NCBI RefSeq assembly: GCF_018860855.1
Contig: NZ_JAHKQE010000020.1
Span: 1 to 64,000, forward strand
DNA: 64,000 nt
Direction: 5' to 3'
Source of the DNA: Amphritea atlantica
GTDB taxonomy: Bacteria; Pseudomonadota; Gammaproteobacteria; Pseudomonadales; Balneatricaceae
The notes under the pieces were generated by a model. That model was not told where the DNA came from, made no database searches, and saw only the letters and a list, made by a program, of their open reading frames with translations. Position 1 is the stretch's first letter. Each line of letters starts with the position of its first letter. Made by a program: the position numbers and the translations under genes. Shown here in pieces: positions 19,995-28,585 of this stretch.

Positions 19995-20023
19995 GGCCGA
20001 TGCAACTGCATCGGCCTTTTTTT
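19995..20023. terminator. bidirectional terminator between rlmJ and pedH
   Basis: GGCCGATGC-AACT-GCATCGGCC is followed by seven T on the + strand and preceded by AAAA, so it also works on the minus strand. It serves the convergent rlmJ and alcohol dehydrogenase genes. Confidence 0.9.
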
Positions 20024-20038
20024 AAAACTCGCTGATCA

Positions 20039-21802
20039 TTAAGACTTAGGCAGCTTAAAGGTCCAGACCGAGCCTCCCTGATTCAGGTGTTTAATCCGTT
20101 TAGCGACTTCGCCACCCCAGAGTGGCACTGCACCGCCCCAACCAGACACAACGGAGATGAACTGCTCGCCATCCTGTTCCCAAGTAATAGGAGAACCAAC
20201 AATACCGGAGCCCGTATTAAACTGATATTTCAGCTCACCGGTCTTAGCATCGAAGCCTTTCAGATAACCCTCAGGCGTACCCATAAAGACCAGATTACCC
20301 GCGGTTGTCAAAACACCACCCCACAAAGGTGAATAGTTTTTATAGCGCCATACCTCTTTACCGGTTTTAGGGTCCATCGCCCGTAAGACACCAATATAGT
20401 CGTCATTGATCGGTTTGATGGTAAAGCCTGCCCCTAGGTAAGCAGCACCTTTCTTATAAGCGGTTGGCTCATTCCAGATATCCATCGCCCATTCGTTAGA
20501 AGGCACATAGAACAACTCAGTCTGCTGACTGTAAGCCATTGGCATCCAGTTTTTACCACCGAGGAAAGCAGGTACCGCTCGTACAACCGATCCTTTTTTA
20601 CCATCCTCTCCTGCTGACGGATTACCCGGACGCTTAGTATCGTCATAAACTGGACGACCATTTTGGTCTAAGCCTTTAGCCCAGGTGATCTCATCGACAA
20701 AAGGAAAGCCGCGAATAAAGTCACCATTGGTACGATTCAAGACATACATAAAACCATTACGGTCGGCAGTCGCTGCCGCTTTGATCGTTTTACCACCCTC
20801 TTTATAATCGAAAGCGATCAGCTCGTTGACACCATCATAATCCCATCCATCATGGGGTGTGGTTTGGAAGTGCCATTTGATTTTGCCGGTATCCGGATCG
20901 ATCGCCAAACGCGATGAGGAGAACAGGTTGTCACCCGGACGCATGTGGGAGTTCCAAGGTGCAGGGTTACCGGTTCCGATGAACAAAGAGTTAGTATCTG
21001 GGTCGTAGGTGCCGCCTAGCCAAGTGGCTGCACCACCGCTTTTCCATAGATCGCCCGGCCAAGTCTGTCCCGCTTTACCACCGGAGATACCGTTCTCGAT
21101 TTTCTTACCATCTTTCCAGATATAACCCATATGGCCTTCAACGGTTGGACGGCTCCAGAGAATCTTACCCGTCTTAGCATCATAGGCTTCGGCTTTACCA
21201 ACGATACCGAACTCACCACCGGAGACACCGGTGATTACTTTGCCGTTGACGATCATAGGCGCAGCCGTAATGGAGTAGCCTTCTTTATAATCGGCAATGG
21301 TTTTTTTCCATTTTACCTTGCCGGTTTTAGCGTTCAGCGCCACCAGCTTGGCATCCAATGTACCGAAGATGACCAAATCGTCGTACAGGGCTACACCCCG
21401 GTTGATCACATCACAACAGGGCATAATGCCATCGGGAAGACGAGCATTGTATTCCCACAGCTCATCACCGGTTTTAGTATCAACCGCGAATACCCGTGAG
21501 TAAGAGGCGGTAACATACATCACCCCATCCTTCACCATTGGCTGTGATTCCTGACCCCGCTGTTTCTCCCCACCAAATGAGAACGACCAAACGGGACGCA
21601 TATCTTTGACAGTGTCGGTGTTGATCATATCCAGCGGACTATAGCGCTGTCCGCGCGGGCCTAGGCCATAGGACACTACATCATCAACTGTCTTTTGATC
21701 CTGCATAATATCAGCATCGGTTACACTTGCCTGACTTAGCCCCGATACGGACATGGCTGCCATCAGCGCTGTCACAGCAAAGCTGCCACTGAATTTTTTC
21801 AT
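20039..21802 (-). CDS. pedH: PQQ-dependent alcohol dehydrogenase, predicted lanthanide-dependent (PedH/XoxF-like)
   Basis: This is a periplasmic quinoprotein of 587 residues with a signal peptide (about 1-26) and an eight-bladed propeller with repeated W-containing motifs (for example [17 protein letters not shown]). The vicinal disulphide is Cys129-Cys130. Metal and active-site positions visible are Glu197 (GGEFG), Asn279 (GTGNP), Asp321 and Asp323 in [12 protein letters not shown]. In calcium enzymes the second position is Ala, Ser or Thr, and in XoxF and PedH it is Asp; this is the accepted marker of lanthanide use. Neighbours pedF, pqqD2 and the PedA1-A2-B-C transporter fit. No calcium-type paralogue is in this window. 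Substrate is likely a primary alcohol; methanol versus longer alcohols cannot be settled here. Confidence 0.9.
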   Translation of the reverse strand: MKKFSGSFAVTALMAAMSVSGLSQASVTDADIMQDQKTVDDVVSYGLGPRGQRYSPLDMINTDTVKDMRPVWSFSFGGEKQRGQESQPMVKDGVMYVTASYSRVFAVDTKTGDELWEYNARLPDGIMPCCDVINRGVALYDDLVIFGTLDAKLVALNAKTGKVKWKKTIADYKEGYSITAAPMIVNGKVITGVSGGEFGIVGKAEAYDAKTGKILWSRPTVEGHMGYIWKDGKKIENGISGGKAGQTWPGDLWKSGGAATWLGGTYDPDTNSLFIGTGNPAPWNSHMRPGDNLFSSSRLAIDPDTGKIKWHFQTTPHDGWDYDGVNELIAFDYKEGGKTIKAAATADRNGFMYVLNRTNGDFIRGFPFVDEITWAKGLDQNGRPVYDDTKRPGNPSAGEDGKKGSVVRAVPAFLGGKNWMPMAYSQQTELFYVPSNEWAMDIWNEPTAYKKGAAYLGAGFTIKPINDDYIGVLRAMDPKTGKEVWRYKNYSPLWGGVLTTAGNLVFMGTPEGYLKGFDAKTGELKYQFNTGSGIVGSPITWEQDGEQFISVVSGWGGAVPLWGGEVAKRIKHLNQGGSVWTFKLPKS

Positions 21803-21941
21803 TGCATTACTCCTTGATTAAGGATTGTTCTTATTTTCTGACTCTCAATAGGCTGAGAAGATCTCTCAGCACTACTGCAACATTCTGTGAATTAACACCC
21901 ATTTCAACAACTAACCAGGAGAATGAGTTTTATACTTACTT

Positions 21942-21953
21942 GGTAGTACTACC
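21942..21953. promoter_or_regulatory. 12-base palindrome upstream of pedH
   Basis: GGTAGTACTACC is a perfect palindrome 139 bases upstream of pedH and between pedH and the pqqD2 stop. It contains AGTACT, the core half of the shared operator, but its spacing differs. It may be a variant site or a different one. Confidence 0.4.
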
Positions 21954-21978
21954 TGCTTCAGCTTCCAATAATGGTCAC

Positions 21979-22263
21979 TCAAGCCATCATCACTGCGATA
22001 AATCCGCGTCGCTCAAACTCTTCCAACACATCCAATACATCAAACTCAGTGACATTATTTAAATCATCAAAAGTGGCCAACGAACGGGCAATCTGTGCAC
22101 CGCTACAATATCCATCGCAGGCCTGCAACGTCATCAGAGACAGTCGATCGGGAAACACCAATTGCTGGGGGGCTTTCAGTACCCAACGATTATGCTGACC
22201 ATCAAAATAAAGCTGACAATCCGCCTTCAGCACCGGCGTCAGCTCAGGCATTGCAATTATCAT
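21979..22263 (-). CDS. second PqqD-like protein (PqqD2)
   Basis: The 94-residue protein aligns in layout with PqqD: PELTPVLKADCQLYFD, WVLKAPQQLVFPD and LQACDGYCSGAQI correspond to the PqqD core [16 protein letters not shown] and [11 protein letters not shown]. The start at 22263 has GGGAG seven bases upstream. A PqqD paralogue beside pedH is also known in the Pseudomonas putida ped locus. No second PqqA or radical SAM gene is nearby, so its partner is unknown; it might help PQQ delivery or bind another peptide. Confidence 0.7.
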   Translation of the reverse strand: MIIAMPELTPVLKADCQLYFDGQHNRWVLKAPQQLVFPDRLSLMTLQACDGYCSGAQIARSLATFDDLNNVTEFDVLDVLEEFERRGFIAVMMA

Positions 22264-22352
22264 CACAGAACTCCCTTTTCTGAATTCAGATAGAATCAAC
22301 ATGTCAGGGCCTGCAAGCCAGCAGGCCCGCCTAAAAAGGTTATTATCCGCCG

Positions 22353-23258
22353 TTACTCAACCACATCCTGATACAACCCAGGCAACTCATAACGCAATTG
22401 ATAATCGGCGTATATTTTTTCAATTTCTCCGCTGCGGATAAGCTGCTCAACCACCACATCGACCTCGTTTCCCAGCTGTCGATAACGCTGTGAAACCGCC
22501 ATCCCGATATCCCATTGCTGCTTGCCCATGGAAGGAAAACCGTTTTCCGCCAGTTTATAGCGAGGCTTGTTATGCAACCCAAGTTGCCAGTCGACTTCTG
22601 CTCTCATCCCCATCACAGCATCGACTTTGCCCGCCAGCATCGCGTCAAACGCTTCGGTATGACTAAAAAAATGCACCGTGTTTTTTCTCATGCGGCCGCC
22701 AAAGGCTGATGTTAGATAAAAATCCGGCAGGCTATCTATCTCTACACCCACGGGGTGATACTGGAACACGGCGACCGTACCGACTCGGTCGATTTTTTCA
22801 GCATCAAAAGCCACCTGCCAACGCTCTCGCTGATAGGGACCAAATAACACCACCTGATCATTAATCAGCAAACCCTCACCGTCCCGTTTAAAGGCATATT
22901 CCCGGTCGTAGGGAACGCGCATCATCACATCAGCAAGGTGCTTCATGGCGAGAGGATTCGCTTCATCCTTGTCCAGATAATGCCCTTTCCACACATTGTT
23001 ACGTAGATCATCTTCGAGGTTTTCATCCGGCGTGATCCAATGCACTTTCATCGTCAAATTAAACGCTTTAGCGATACGTCGTCCGATCTCGATATCCACC
23101 CCTGCAGGTTCACCATCACGCTCAAATGAATAAGGAGGGAAGTTCTTGTATGCACCGATGTAGATCTCTCCACTGGCGATAACATCATCGTAATAACGCG
23201 CCTGAGCAATACCGCTCCAGCTCAGGGAAAAGGCGACTAACAGGACAAGAAAGCGCAT
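22353..23258 (-). CDS. quinoprotein-associated periplasmic binding protein (MxaJ/XoxJ-like)
   Basis: A signal peptide (MRFLVLLVAFSLSWSGIAQA) is followed by a type II solute-binding fold, with IYIGAYKNFPPYSFERDG and PAGVDIEIGRRIAKAFN as in amino-acid binding proteins. The protein has 301 residues. Such proteins accompany PQQ dehydrogenases (MxaJ, XoxJ) and are thought to assist dehydrogenase maturation rather than transport. No permease is adjacent. The ATG at 23258 has GGAG six bases upstream and lies 12 bases after the pedF stop. Confidence 0.8.
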   Translation of the reverse strand: MRFLVLLVAFSLSWSGIAQARYYDDVIASGEIYIGAYKNFPPYSFERDGEPAGVDIEIGRRIAKAFNLTMKVHWITPDENLEDDLRNNVWKGHYLDKDEANPLAMKHLADVMMRVPYDREYAFKRDGEGLLINDQVVLFGPYQRERWQVAFDAEKIDRVGTVAVFQYHPVGVEIDSLPDFYLTSAFGGRMRKNTVHFFSHTEAFDAMLAGKVDAVMGMRAEVDWQLGLHNKPRYKLAENGFPSMGKQQWDIGMAVSQRYRQLGNEVDVVVEQLIRSGEIEKIYADYQLRYELPGLYQDVVE

Positions 23259-23270
23259 GGTTTGCTCCAT

Positions 23271-23714
23271 TTACTCAGTGGTTGCGACAGTTTCTAACCA
23301 AGAGCGAATAGCCCACAGAGCTTCCTGATTCAGATAATCAGCCATCTTGGGCATATACACTCGTCCATCACGTACAGCACCGTTAATGACCCGATATTTA
23401 AACCATTCATCCCCTTCAATGCCCGGCTCAAGATAGCGTAGGTCAGGGGCAATACCGCCAGAGATAGCTTCCAATCCATGGCACCGTGCACAGTTCTGGG
23501 TATAGGCAGAAAAGCCGATCGCTACCGCAGCATCATGCTCTGCGTAGTCTTCACCGTAGGGGTTCTCATCCAACCATTCTTCACCCAATGGTTTAAGCAA
23601 ATGGGTATCAACCGACTGCGGCGTCACATCACCGTGCGCCAGAACCTGGGCAGACAACAGCATAGAAAGAGTACCCGCAGCGACAGCACCCAGAGTTTTA
23701 GTTGGCATTTTCAT
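23271..23714 (-). CDS. pedF: cytochrome c550, PedF/ExaB type
   Basis: PedF is the periplasmic electron acceptor of the alcohol dehydrogenase. One haem site CARCH lies in the middle (NCARCHGLEAISGG), and a Met ligand is available in RVYMPKMADYL. A signal peptide ends near VLAHG. The start at 23714 is chosen over 23723 because the longer form only adds MML. About 147 residues. It is the first gene of the minus-strand run pedF, binding protein, pqqD2, pedH. Confidence 0.9.
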   Translation of the reverse strand: MKMPTKTLGAVAAGTLSMLLSAQVLAHGDVTPQSVDTHLLKPLGEEWLDENPYGEDYAEHDAAVAIGFSAYTQNCARCHGLEAISGGIAPDLRYLEPGIEGDEWFKYRVINGAVRDGRVYMPKMADYLNQEALWAIRSWLETVATTE

Positions 23715-23868
23715 TAACATCACCAGTTTTATTAGAGTTTTTTTTAAAAGTCTGAATCATCCGCCGTTACTGTCTAAAAAAGCAGTCGTAAAGAGCGGAG
23801 ATCGCTATGGGTGAAATAATAGAACGGAAAGGTAAAGCCCAAGAATTCTGCTTTGGTGTCGATAAACT

Positions 23869-23882
23869 AGTACCTTGGTATT
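23869..23882. promoter_or_regulatory. shared palindromic operator upstream of pedF
   Basis: AGTAC-CTTG-GTATT, one base off the ideal right half. It is 155 bases upstream of pedF. The -10 box at the usual distance is poor (AATTCT at best). The gap 23724-24234 holds this site and the inverted repeat at 24113-24142, and no gene. Confidence 0.5.
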
Positions 23883-24112
23883 AACCATAATTACACCGAA
23901 CAGATACTCTTTTCTGATTCGTTATTGAACCGAATAGAGTCATACTCAGCTCAAAGAAACAGATAAAAACAGGGTATTCAATCGACAAATATCAACCACT
24001 CAACGGCTCAGTCTTTGTTTGTTTTTGACTGAATATCGATAGGCGAAAAAAAGTTGAGATGTGAACACTATCTAGGTTGAGATTAAGTGTCAGCCCGTCG
24101 ATAGAGATGAAA

Positions 24113-24142
24113 GGATGACCACCTAGTTCTAGGTGATCATGC
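24113..24142. repeat. long inverted repeat between pedF and the cupredoxin gene
   Basis: A near-perfect inverted repeat with two mismatches in 14-base arms, centred on ACCTAG-TT-CTAGGT. No U-tract follows on either strand, so a plain terminator is unlikely; a processing or binding site is possible. Confidence 0.45.
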
Positions 24143-24234
24143 AGCAAAGCAAATAGGTGATTATGGACCAAGTAGGTTATTGGTTCAGACCATGACGGCT
24201 ATTAAATCGCCAACCTTGTAAATGGCTTGAAGGT

Positions 24235-24672
24235 TTATTTAACCACAAACATCCCTTCCATCCCTTTATGCCTGAGGCCTTCGATATAAAATTCAAAAGA
24301 GCCGGGTTTAATCGGCACAAAAAAGATCTCAGCGGTGCCTTCATCTTCAAACTCAAGCTCCGTCAGGCTAGCGGCTTTAATCTCCATTCCTCCGGCCTCG
24401 ATCTTACGCAGATAGATAGAGGAAAAAAACTCAGGCGCCCGCAAAGCATAGGGTTTTAAACCACTGGCAACAATCTCTAAGCGATACGCTTTACCGGTTT
24501 CCAGCGCATAGGTTTTGTTAGACAAACTATAATCACTTTCTTCACTACCCATCAGTAACTCAGGCAGTTTCTGGGGTTTACGAGTCAGATCCCCTTGGGC
24601 CATAACACTACCGCTAAACAAGGTCGCGACCATACTCAACATAGCTATTGTGCTTTTTATCTCTAGTTTCAT
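24235..24672 (-). CDS. periplasmic cupredoxin-like protein without the copper-ligand cysteine
   Basis: The 145-residue protein has a signal peptide ending at VMAQG. The C-terminal KPGSFEFYIEGLRHKGMEGMF resembles the cupredoxin pattern PGxFxFxC...H..M, but there is no cysteine anywhere. His135 and Met138 or Met141 remain. A type 1 copper site is therefore unlikely; the acidic patch (ELEFEDEGTAE) could bind another metal, which is speculation. It is divergent from pedA1 and shares one operator. A TAATAT -10 box (24709-24714) lies 33 bases from the operator centre, and AAGG precedes the start. Confidence 0.7.
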   Translation of the reverse strand: MKLEIKSTIAMLSMVATLFSGSVMAQGDLTRKPQKLPELLMGSEESDYSLSNKTYALETGKAYRLEIVASGLKPYALRAPEFFSSIYLRKIEAGGMEIKAASLTELEFEDEGTAEIFFVPIKPGSFEFYIEGLRHKGMEGMFVVK

Positions 24673-24737
24673 TACCTTACGCCTCTCTTTTTATATTGAT
24701 TCATTTCAATATTAAGCCGCGGCGATTTTTACAAAAT

Positions 24738-24751
24738 AGTACTTCAGAACT
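24738..24751. promoter_or_regulatory. shared palindromic operator between the cupredoxin gene and pedA1
   Basis: AGTAC-TTCA-GAACT lies in the divergent gap. It sits 33 bases from TAATAT (minus strand) and about 31 bases from TATTTA (+ strand, 24773-24778), so it could drive both directions. Confidence 0.65.
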
Positions 24752-24831
24752 AATTGATCGGTACTTTCTACATATTTAACCCTAATTCACTAGCCCCTAT
24801 CCTGAATAGATCAAATAAAAGAGTGATTCAT

Positions 24832-26034
24832 ATGCGCACCGCTAAATTATTGATCGCCATCATCACCGTGGCAGTGCTAGGGCCCGTTATCAGTTTCTCA
24901 GCGATAGCTGCCAGTGGCAAAAACGAGATACAAGAGATTCAGATTGGCTTTGTCGCCTATCATCCCGATCAAGGACCGGTGTTATCGAACCTGCTGCCCG
25001 AGCCGGAAAATCGCGGCTTCGCCGGCGCTGAACTAGGTTTAAAAGATAACAACACCACCGGCCGTTTTCTAAAACAGCATTACACACTGTTATCCAAGCT
25101 CACCGATAGCCCCGAGCAAACTCGACAGATCGTCAAACAGTGGTTTGAAAATGGACTGCGCCTACTGATTACCGACCTACCCAACGCGCAACTCATCGCC
25201 ATTAATAAGCTCGCGCTTGAATACCACGCCATCGTATTCAATGCCGGCAGTTATGATGATCAACTGCGCACCCAGGAATGCCTCAAGAACACGCTGCACA
25301 CACTTCCTAGCCGTGCCATGCTGACCGATGCACTAGCACAGTGGAGCAACGCCCGCCGCTTAAAGCGCTGGCTGCTGATCAAAGGCTCACAGCCGGAAGA
25401 TCTCGCCTATACAGCGGCGCTCAAACGCAGCGCCAAGCGCTTTGGTCTCAACATTGTTGCTGAAAAAACCTGGGATTTTGATACCGACCTACGCCGCACA
25501 GCGCAACGAGAACTGCCTCTGTTTACCCAAACAGATGAATATGATCTGGTCGTTGTGGCTGATGAACGCGGCGATTTCGGCGAATATGTCATGTACAACA
25601 CCTGGTATCCCCGCCCCGTTGCAGGCACTCAAGGACTTACCCCTGTGGCATGGCATCGGGTGGTAGAACAATGGGGTGCCGCGCAACTACAAAGTCGCTT
25701 TGCAGCACAGTCTCAACGCTGGATGAACAGCAAAGATTACGCCGCTTGGATGGCCGTTAGAACCCTCGGCGAAGCGGTCACCCAAACGAAATCGAGCGAC
25801 GCCAAAACGCTGTTCGACTTTATCAATTCGGAGCGTTTCCAACTCGCCGCCTTTAAAGGCCGCAAACTGAATTATCGTCAATGGAGTGGTCAGTTACGCC
25901 AACCGATTCCACTGGTGCAACCCCGCTCCTTGGTTGCACAACCACCATTGGAAGGCTTTCTTCACCCGATAACCGATTTAGACACCCTCGGTTTTGATCA
26001 GCCTGAATCCAGCTGCAAAGTATCTTTCCTTTAA
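24832..26034 (+). CDS. pedA1: PQQ-linked ABC transporter substrate-binding protein, PedA1-type
   Basis: This 400-residue type I periplasmic binding protein has a signal peptide ending near SAIAASG. It begins IQIGFVAYHPDQGPVL, as in branched-chain amino acid-type binding proteins that accompany PQQ catabolic loci. The start at 24832 replaces an upstream TTG at 24754. In P. putida, PedA1A2BC supports rare-earth-dependent growth, implying metal or metal-chelate uptake; the ligand here is inferred. It is the first gene of the four-gene operon. Confidence 0.82.
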   Translation: MRTAKLLIAIITVAVLGPVISFSAIAASGKNEIQEIQIGFVAYHPDQGPVLSNLLPEPENRGFAGAELGLKDNNTTGRFLKQHYTLLSKLTDSPEQTRQIVKQWFENGLRLLITDLPNAQLIAINKLALEYHAIVFNAGSYDDQLRTQECLKNTLHTLPSRAMLTDALAQWSNARRLKRWLLIKGSQPEDLAYTAALKRSAKRFGLNIVAEKTWDFDTDLRRTAQRELPLFTQTDEYDLVVVADERGDFGEYVMYNTWYPRPVAGTQGLTPVAWHRVVEQWGAAQLQSRFAAQSQRWMNSKDYAAWMAVRTLGEAVTQTKSSDAKTLFDFINSERFQLAAFKGRKLNYRQWSGQLRQPIPLVQPRSLVAQPPLEGFLHPITDLDTLGFDQPESSCKVSFL

Positions 26035-26076
26035 ATGCTTATCTCGCAGAGCAAAAATAATAACAGGACTTGTTCT

Positions 26077-27057
26077 ATGAAACGTATGACTCGCATTATC
26101 CCACTGGCAACCGGTTTACTGAGTGCAGCCCTACTCTGCACCCAAGCTAGTGCCGAAACCGCTTTTGTCTCTAATGAAAAAGATGACACCCTATCGGTCA
26201 TTGATCTCGACACGATGACGGTTATCGAAACCCTCGATGTCGGCGAACGCCCCCGCGGTATTACCTTCAACCACGACCGGACTAAGCTCTATATCTGCGC
26301 CAGTGATTCCGATACCGTGCAGGTGATGGACCTGAAAGATTATAGCATTATTGCTCAGTTGCCCTCCGGTGAAGACCCCGAACAATTTGCCCTCCACCCA
26401 GACGATCACCATCTCTATATCGCTAATGAAGATGATGCACTGGTGACCGTGGTTGATACCGAAAGCCAGGAGGTCATTAGCCAAATCGATGTCGGCGTTG
26501 AGCCCGAAGGTATGGCAGTAAGTCCCGATGGTCAATGGGCGTTGAGTACCAGCGAAACCACCAATATGGTGCACTGGATCGATACCGCCACCCATGAATT
26601 AGTCGATAATACGCTGGTCGATCAACGCCCCCGTCACGTCGAATTTAATAAAGATGGCAGCATCGTCTGGGTGTCTTCTGAAATAAGCGGTACGGTATCC
26701 ATTATTGATGTCGACAGTCGTCAGATAACCGACAAGTTGACCTTTAAAATCAGAGGCATACATCCGGATAAAATACAGCCCGTCGGCGTCAAACTGACCG
26801 ATGATGGCCGCTATGCCTTTGTTGCCCTAGGCCCTGCTAACCATGTCGCCGTCGTGGATGCAAAAACCTATGAAGTATTGGATTATCTGCTGGTTGGCCG
26901 CCGCGTCTGGCATATGGATTTCAACAGCAAACAGAATCTGCTGCTCACCACCAACGGTATTAGCGGCGATGTATCGGTGATCGATATCGATAAGATGAAG
27001 GTTATTAAATCCATTAAAGTGGGTCGCTACCCTTGGGGTATCCGGATCAAGTCTTGA
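26077..27057 (+). CDS. pedA2: YVTN beta-propeller protein of the PQQ-linked ABC transporter, PedA2-type
   Basis: The protein has a signal peptide (to about residue 21, ASAETAF) and a seven-bladed YVTN-type propeller (for example VIDLDTMTVIETLDVGERPRG, LHPDDHHLYIAN, SPDGQWALST). The 326-residue protein resembles the PQQ-dependent-catabolism-associated propeller. The ATG at 26077 has AGGA upstream. It is probably a second periplasmic component that binds ligand or docks the binding protein; that role is inferred. It is between pedA1 and pedB. Confidence 0.82.
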   Translation: MKRMTRIIPLATGLLSAALLCTQASAETAFVSNEKDDTLSVIDLDTMTVIETLDVGERPRGITFNHDRTKLYICASDSDTVQVMDLKDYSIIAQLPSGEDPEQFALHPDDHHLYIANEDDALVTVVDTESQEVISQIDVGVEPEGMAVSPDGQWALSTSETTNMVHWIDTATHELVDNTLVDQRPRHVEFNKDGSIVWVSSEISGTVSIIDVDSRQITDKLTFKIRGIHPDKIQPVGVKLTDDGRYAFVALGPANHVAVVDAKTYEVLDYLLVGRRVWHMDFNSKQNLLLTTNGISGDVSVIDIDKMKVIKSIKVGRYPWGIRIKS

Positions 27058-27071
27058 TCCGGCGACATACC

Positions 27072-27797
27072 ATGAGTATCGATATCCGCCATCTCAGTTT
27101 CAGCTACGGTCCTCTCTTGGCGCTACAGGATATTAACCTGACGCTCCAAGAGGGGCGTTTTAACGCCCTATTAGGCCCGAATGGTGCGGGCAAAAGTACG
27201 CTCTTTGCTCTGCTCACACGCTTATACGCCTTACAAAGCGGAGAGATTACTATTGCCGGTCATAGTATCGCCCGGCACCCGGCACAGGTGATGCGTAAAC
27301 TGGGGGTTGTGTTTCAACAAAGCACCCTAGATTTAGACCTTACCGTCGCTCAGAACCTCTACTATCACGCCGCACTACACGGCATGTCCAAACGCCAAGC
27401 ACAACCGCGCATAACCGAGGAGTTAGCACGCTTCGATCTCAGTGAACGACGACAGGAAAAAGTACGTAACCTTAATGGTGGCCACCGCCGACGGGTGGAG
27501 ATTGCCCGCGCCCTGCTGCATAAGCCCAGTATTCTATTGTTGGATGAACCCAGCGTTGGCCTCGATCCCGCCACCCGCGAATCGCTTAACCAACACATAA
27601 GGCAGCTATGCGAGGCTGAGCAACTTACCGCACTCTGGGCCACCCATTTGATGGAAGAGATACAAAACGATGATCCTGTTTCTATTCTTTTCAAAGGCAG
27701 AATGCTTGCTAGCGATCGCGCCTCTGAACTCTGCCAGCAATATCAATGTGCCGACATCAGCAGCGTATTTCGATCACTGACGGGAGTTACCCCATGA
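27072..27797 (+). CDS. pedB: ABC transporter ATP-binding protein, PedB-type
   Basis: The 241-residue ATPase has Walker A GPNGAGKST, Q-loop FQQS, Walker B ILLLDEPSVG and H-loop ATHLMEEI. The signature motif reads NLNGGHRRR instead of the usual LSGGQ, a conservative but real change. It energises PedC, and the pair resembles ABC-2-type transporters. The start at 27072 follows the pedA2 stop by 14 bases. Its stop overlaps the pedC start (ATGA). Confidence 0.88.
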   Translation: MSIDIRHLSFSYGPLLALQDINLTLQEGRFNALLGPNGAGKSTLFALLTRLYALQSGEITIAGHSIARHPAQVMRKLGVVFQQSTLDLDLTVAQNLYYHAALHGMSKRQAQPRITEELARFDLSERRQEKVRNLNGGHRRRVEIARALLHKPSILLLDEPSVGLDPATRESLNQHIRQLCEAEQLTALWATHLMEEIQNDDPVSILFKGRMLASDRASELCQQYQCADISSVFRSLTGVTP

Positions 27798-28585
27798 CCC
27801 TAAGAGCCGCACTTATCTGCTTTAACGGCCTACTGCAACGGGAGTTACTGCGTTTTGTACAACAACGCTCACGCTTCTTTAGCGCCCTCGTCCGGCCACT
27901 GCTGTGGCTAGTGGTATTTGCCTCTGGCTTTCGCGCCGCACTGGGGATTGCCATTATCGAACCCTACGAAACCTATATCACCTACGAGGTCTATATTGTA
28001 CCCGGCCTATGCGCCATGATTATTCTGTTTAACGGTATGCAAAGCTCGCTATCGATGGTGTATGACCGTGAAATGGGCAGCATGCGGGTATTGTTGGTTA
28101 GCCCGATGCCGCGCCCTTTCCTGTTATTAGCCAAGCTGATGGCCACCTCTTTGATCTCTCTATTACAGGTGTATGGATTTCTGTTGATTGCTTGGTTCTG
28201 GGGTATTGAGGCACCGCTATTGGGCTATCTAACCGCACTGCCCGCCTTTCTTCTGGTGGCGATGATGCTCAGCGCTATTGGGCTATTTATATCAGCCCGA
28301 ATCAAGCAGTTGGAAAACTTTGCTGGCGTCATGAACTTCGTCATCTTTCCGATGTTCTTTCTCTCTTCGGCACTCTATCCGCTATGGAAAATGCGAGAAG
28401 CCAGCGAATGGTTGTATTGGATCTGTGCTTGGAACCCGTTCAGTCACGGTGTCGAGCTGATCCGGTTTGCGCTCTATCAGCAAGGCAACAGCGAAGCTCT
28501 AATGATCGTATCGTTGGTAACATTAGTTGCCTCTGTACTCGCCGTTAGGGGGTTTCAGCCTCAGCAAGGGATGGGTAAACGGTAG
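27794..28585 (+). CDS. pedC: ABC transporter permease, PedC-type
   Basis: The 263-residue ABC-2-type membrane protein has about six helices. SMVYDREMGSMRVLLVSPMPRPF after the second helix is typical of the ABC-2 family. It is translationally coupled to pedB by a four-base overlap. The last 41 bases overlap the 3' end of the convergent cyclase gene. ABC-2 systems are often exporters, so import versus export for this set is worth direct testing. Confidence 0.85.
   Translation: MTLRAALICFNGLLQRELLRFVQQRSRFFSALVRPLLWLVVFASGFRAALGIAIIEPYETYITYEVYIVPGLCAMIILFNGMQSSLSMVYDREMGSMRVLLVSPMPRPFLLLAKLMATSLISLLQVYGFLLIAWFWGIEAPLLGYLTALPAFLLVAMMLSAIGLFISARIKQLENFAGVMNFVIFPMFFLSSALYPLWKMREASEWLYWICAWNPFSHGVELIRFALYQQGNSEALMIVSLVTLVASVLAVRGFQPQQGMGKR

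Noticed and set aside
20039-21802. A calcium-dependent ExaA/MxaF enzyme
   Set aside because: The second metal position is Asp, not Ala, Ser or Thr, and the locus has lanthanide-type neighbours.
24754-24831. The longer pedA1 frame
   Set aside because: The signal peptide begins at 24832; the extra stretch contains the operator and promoter.
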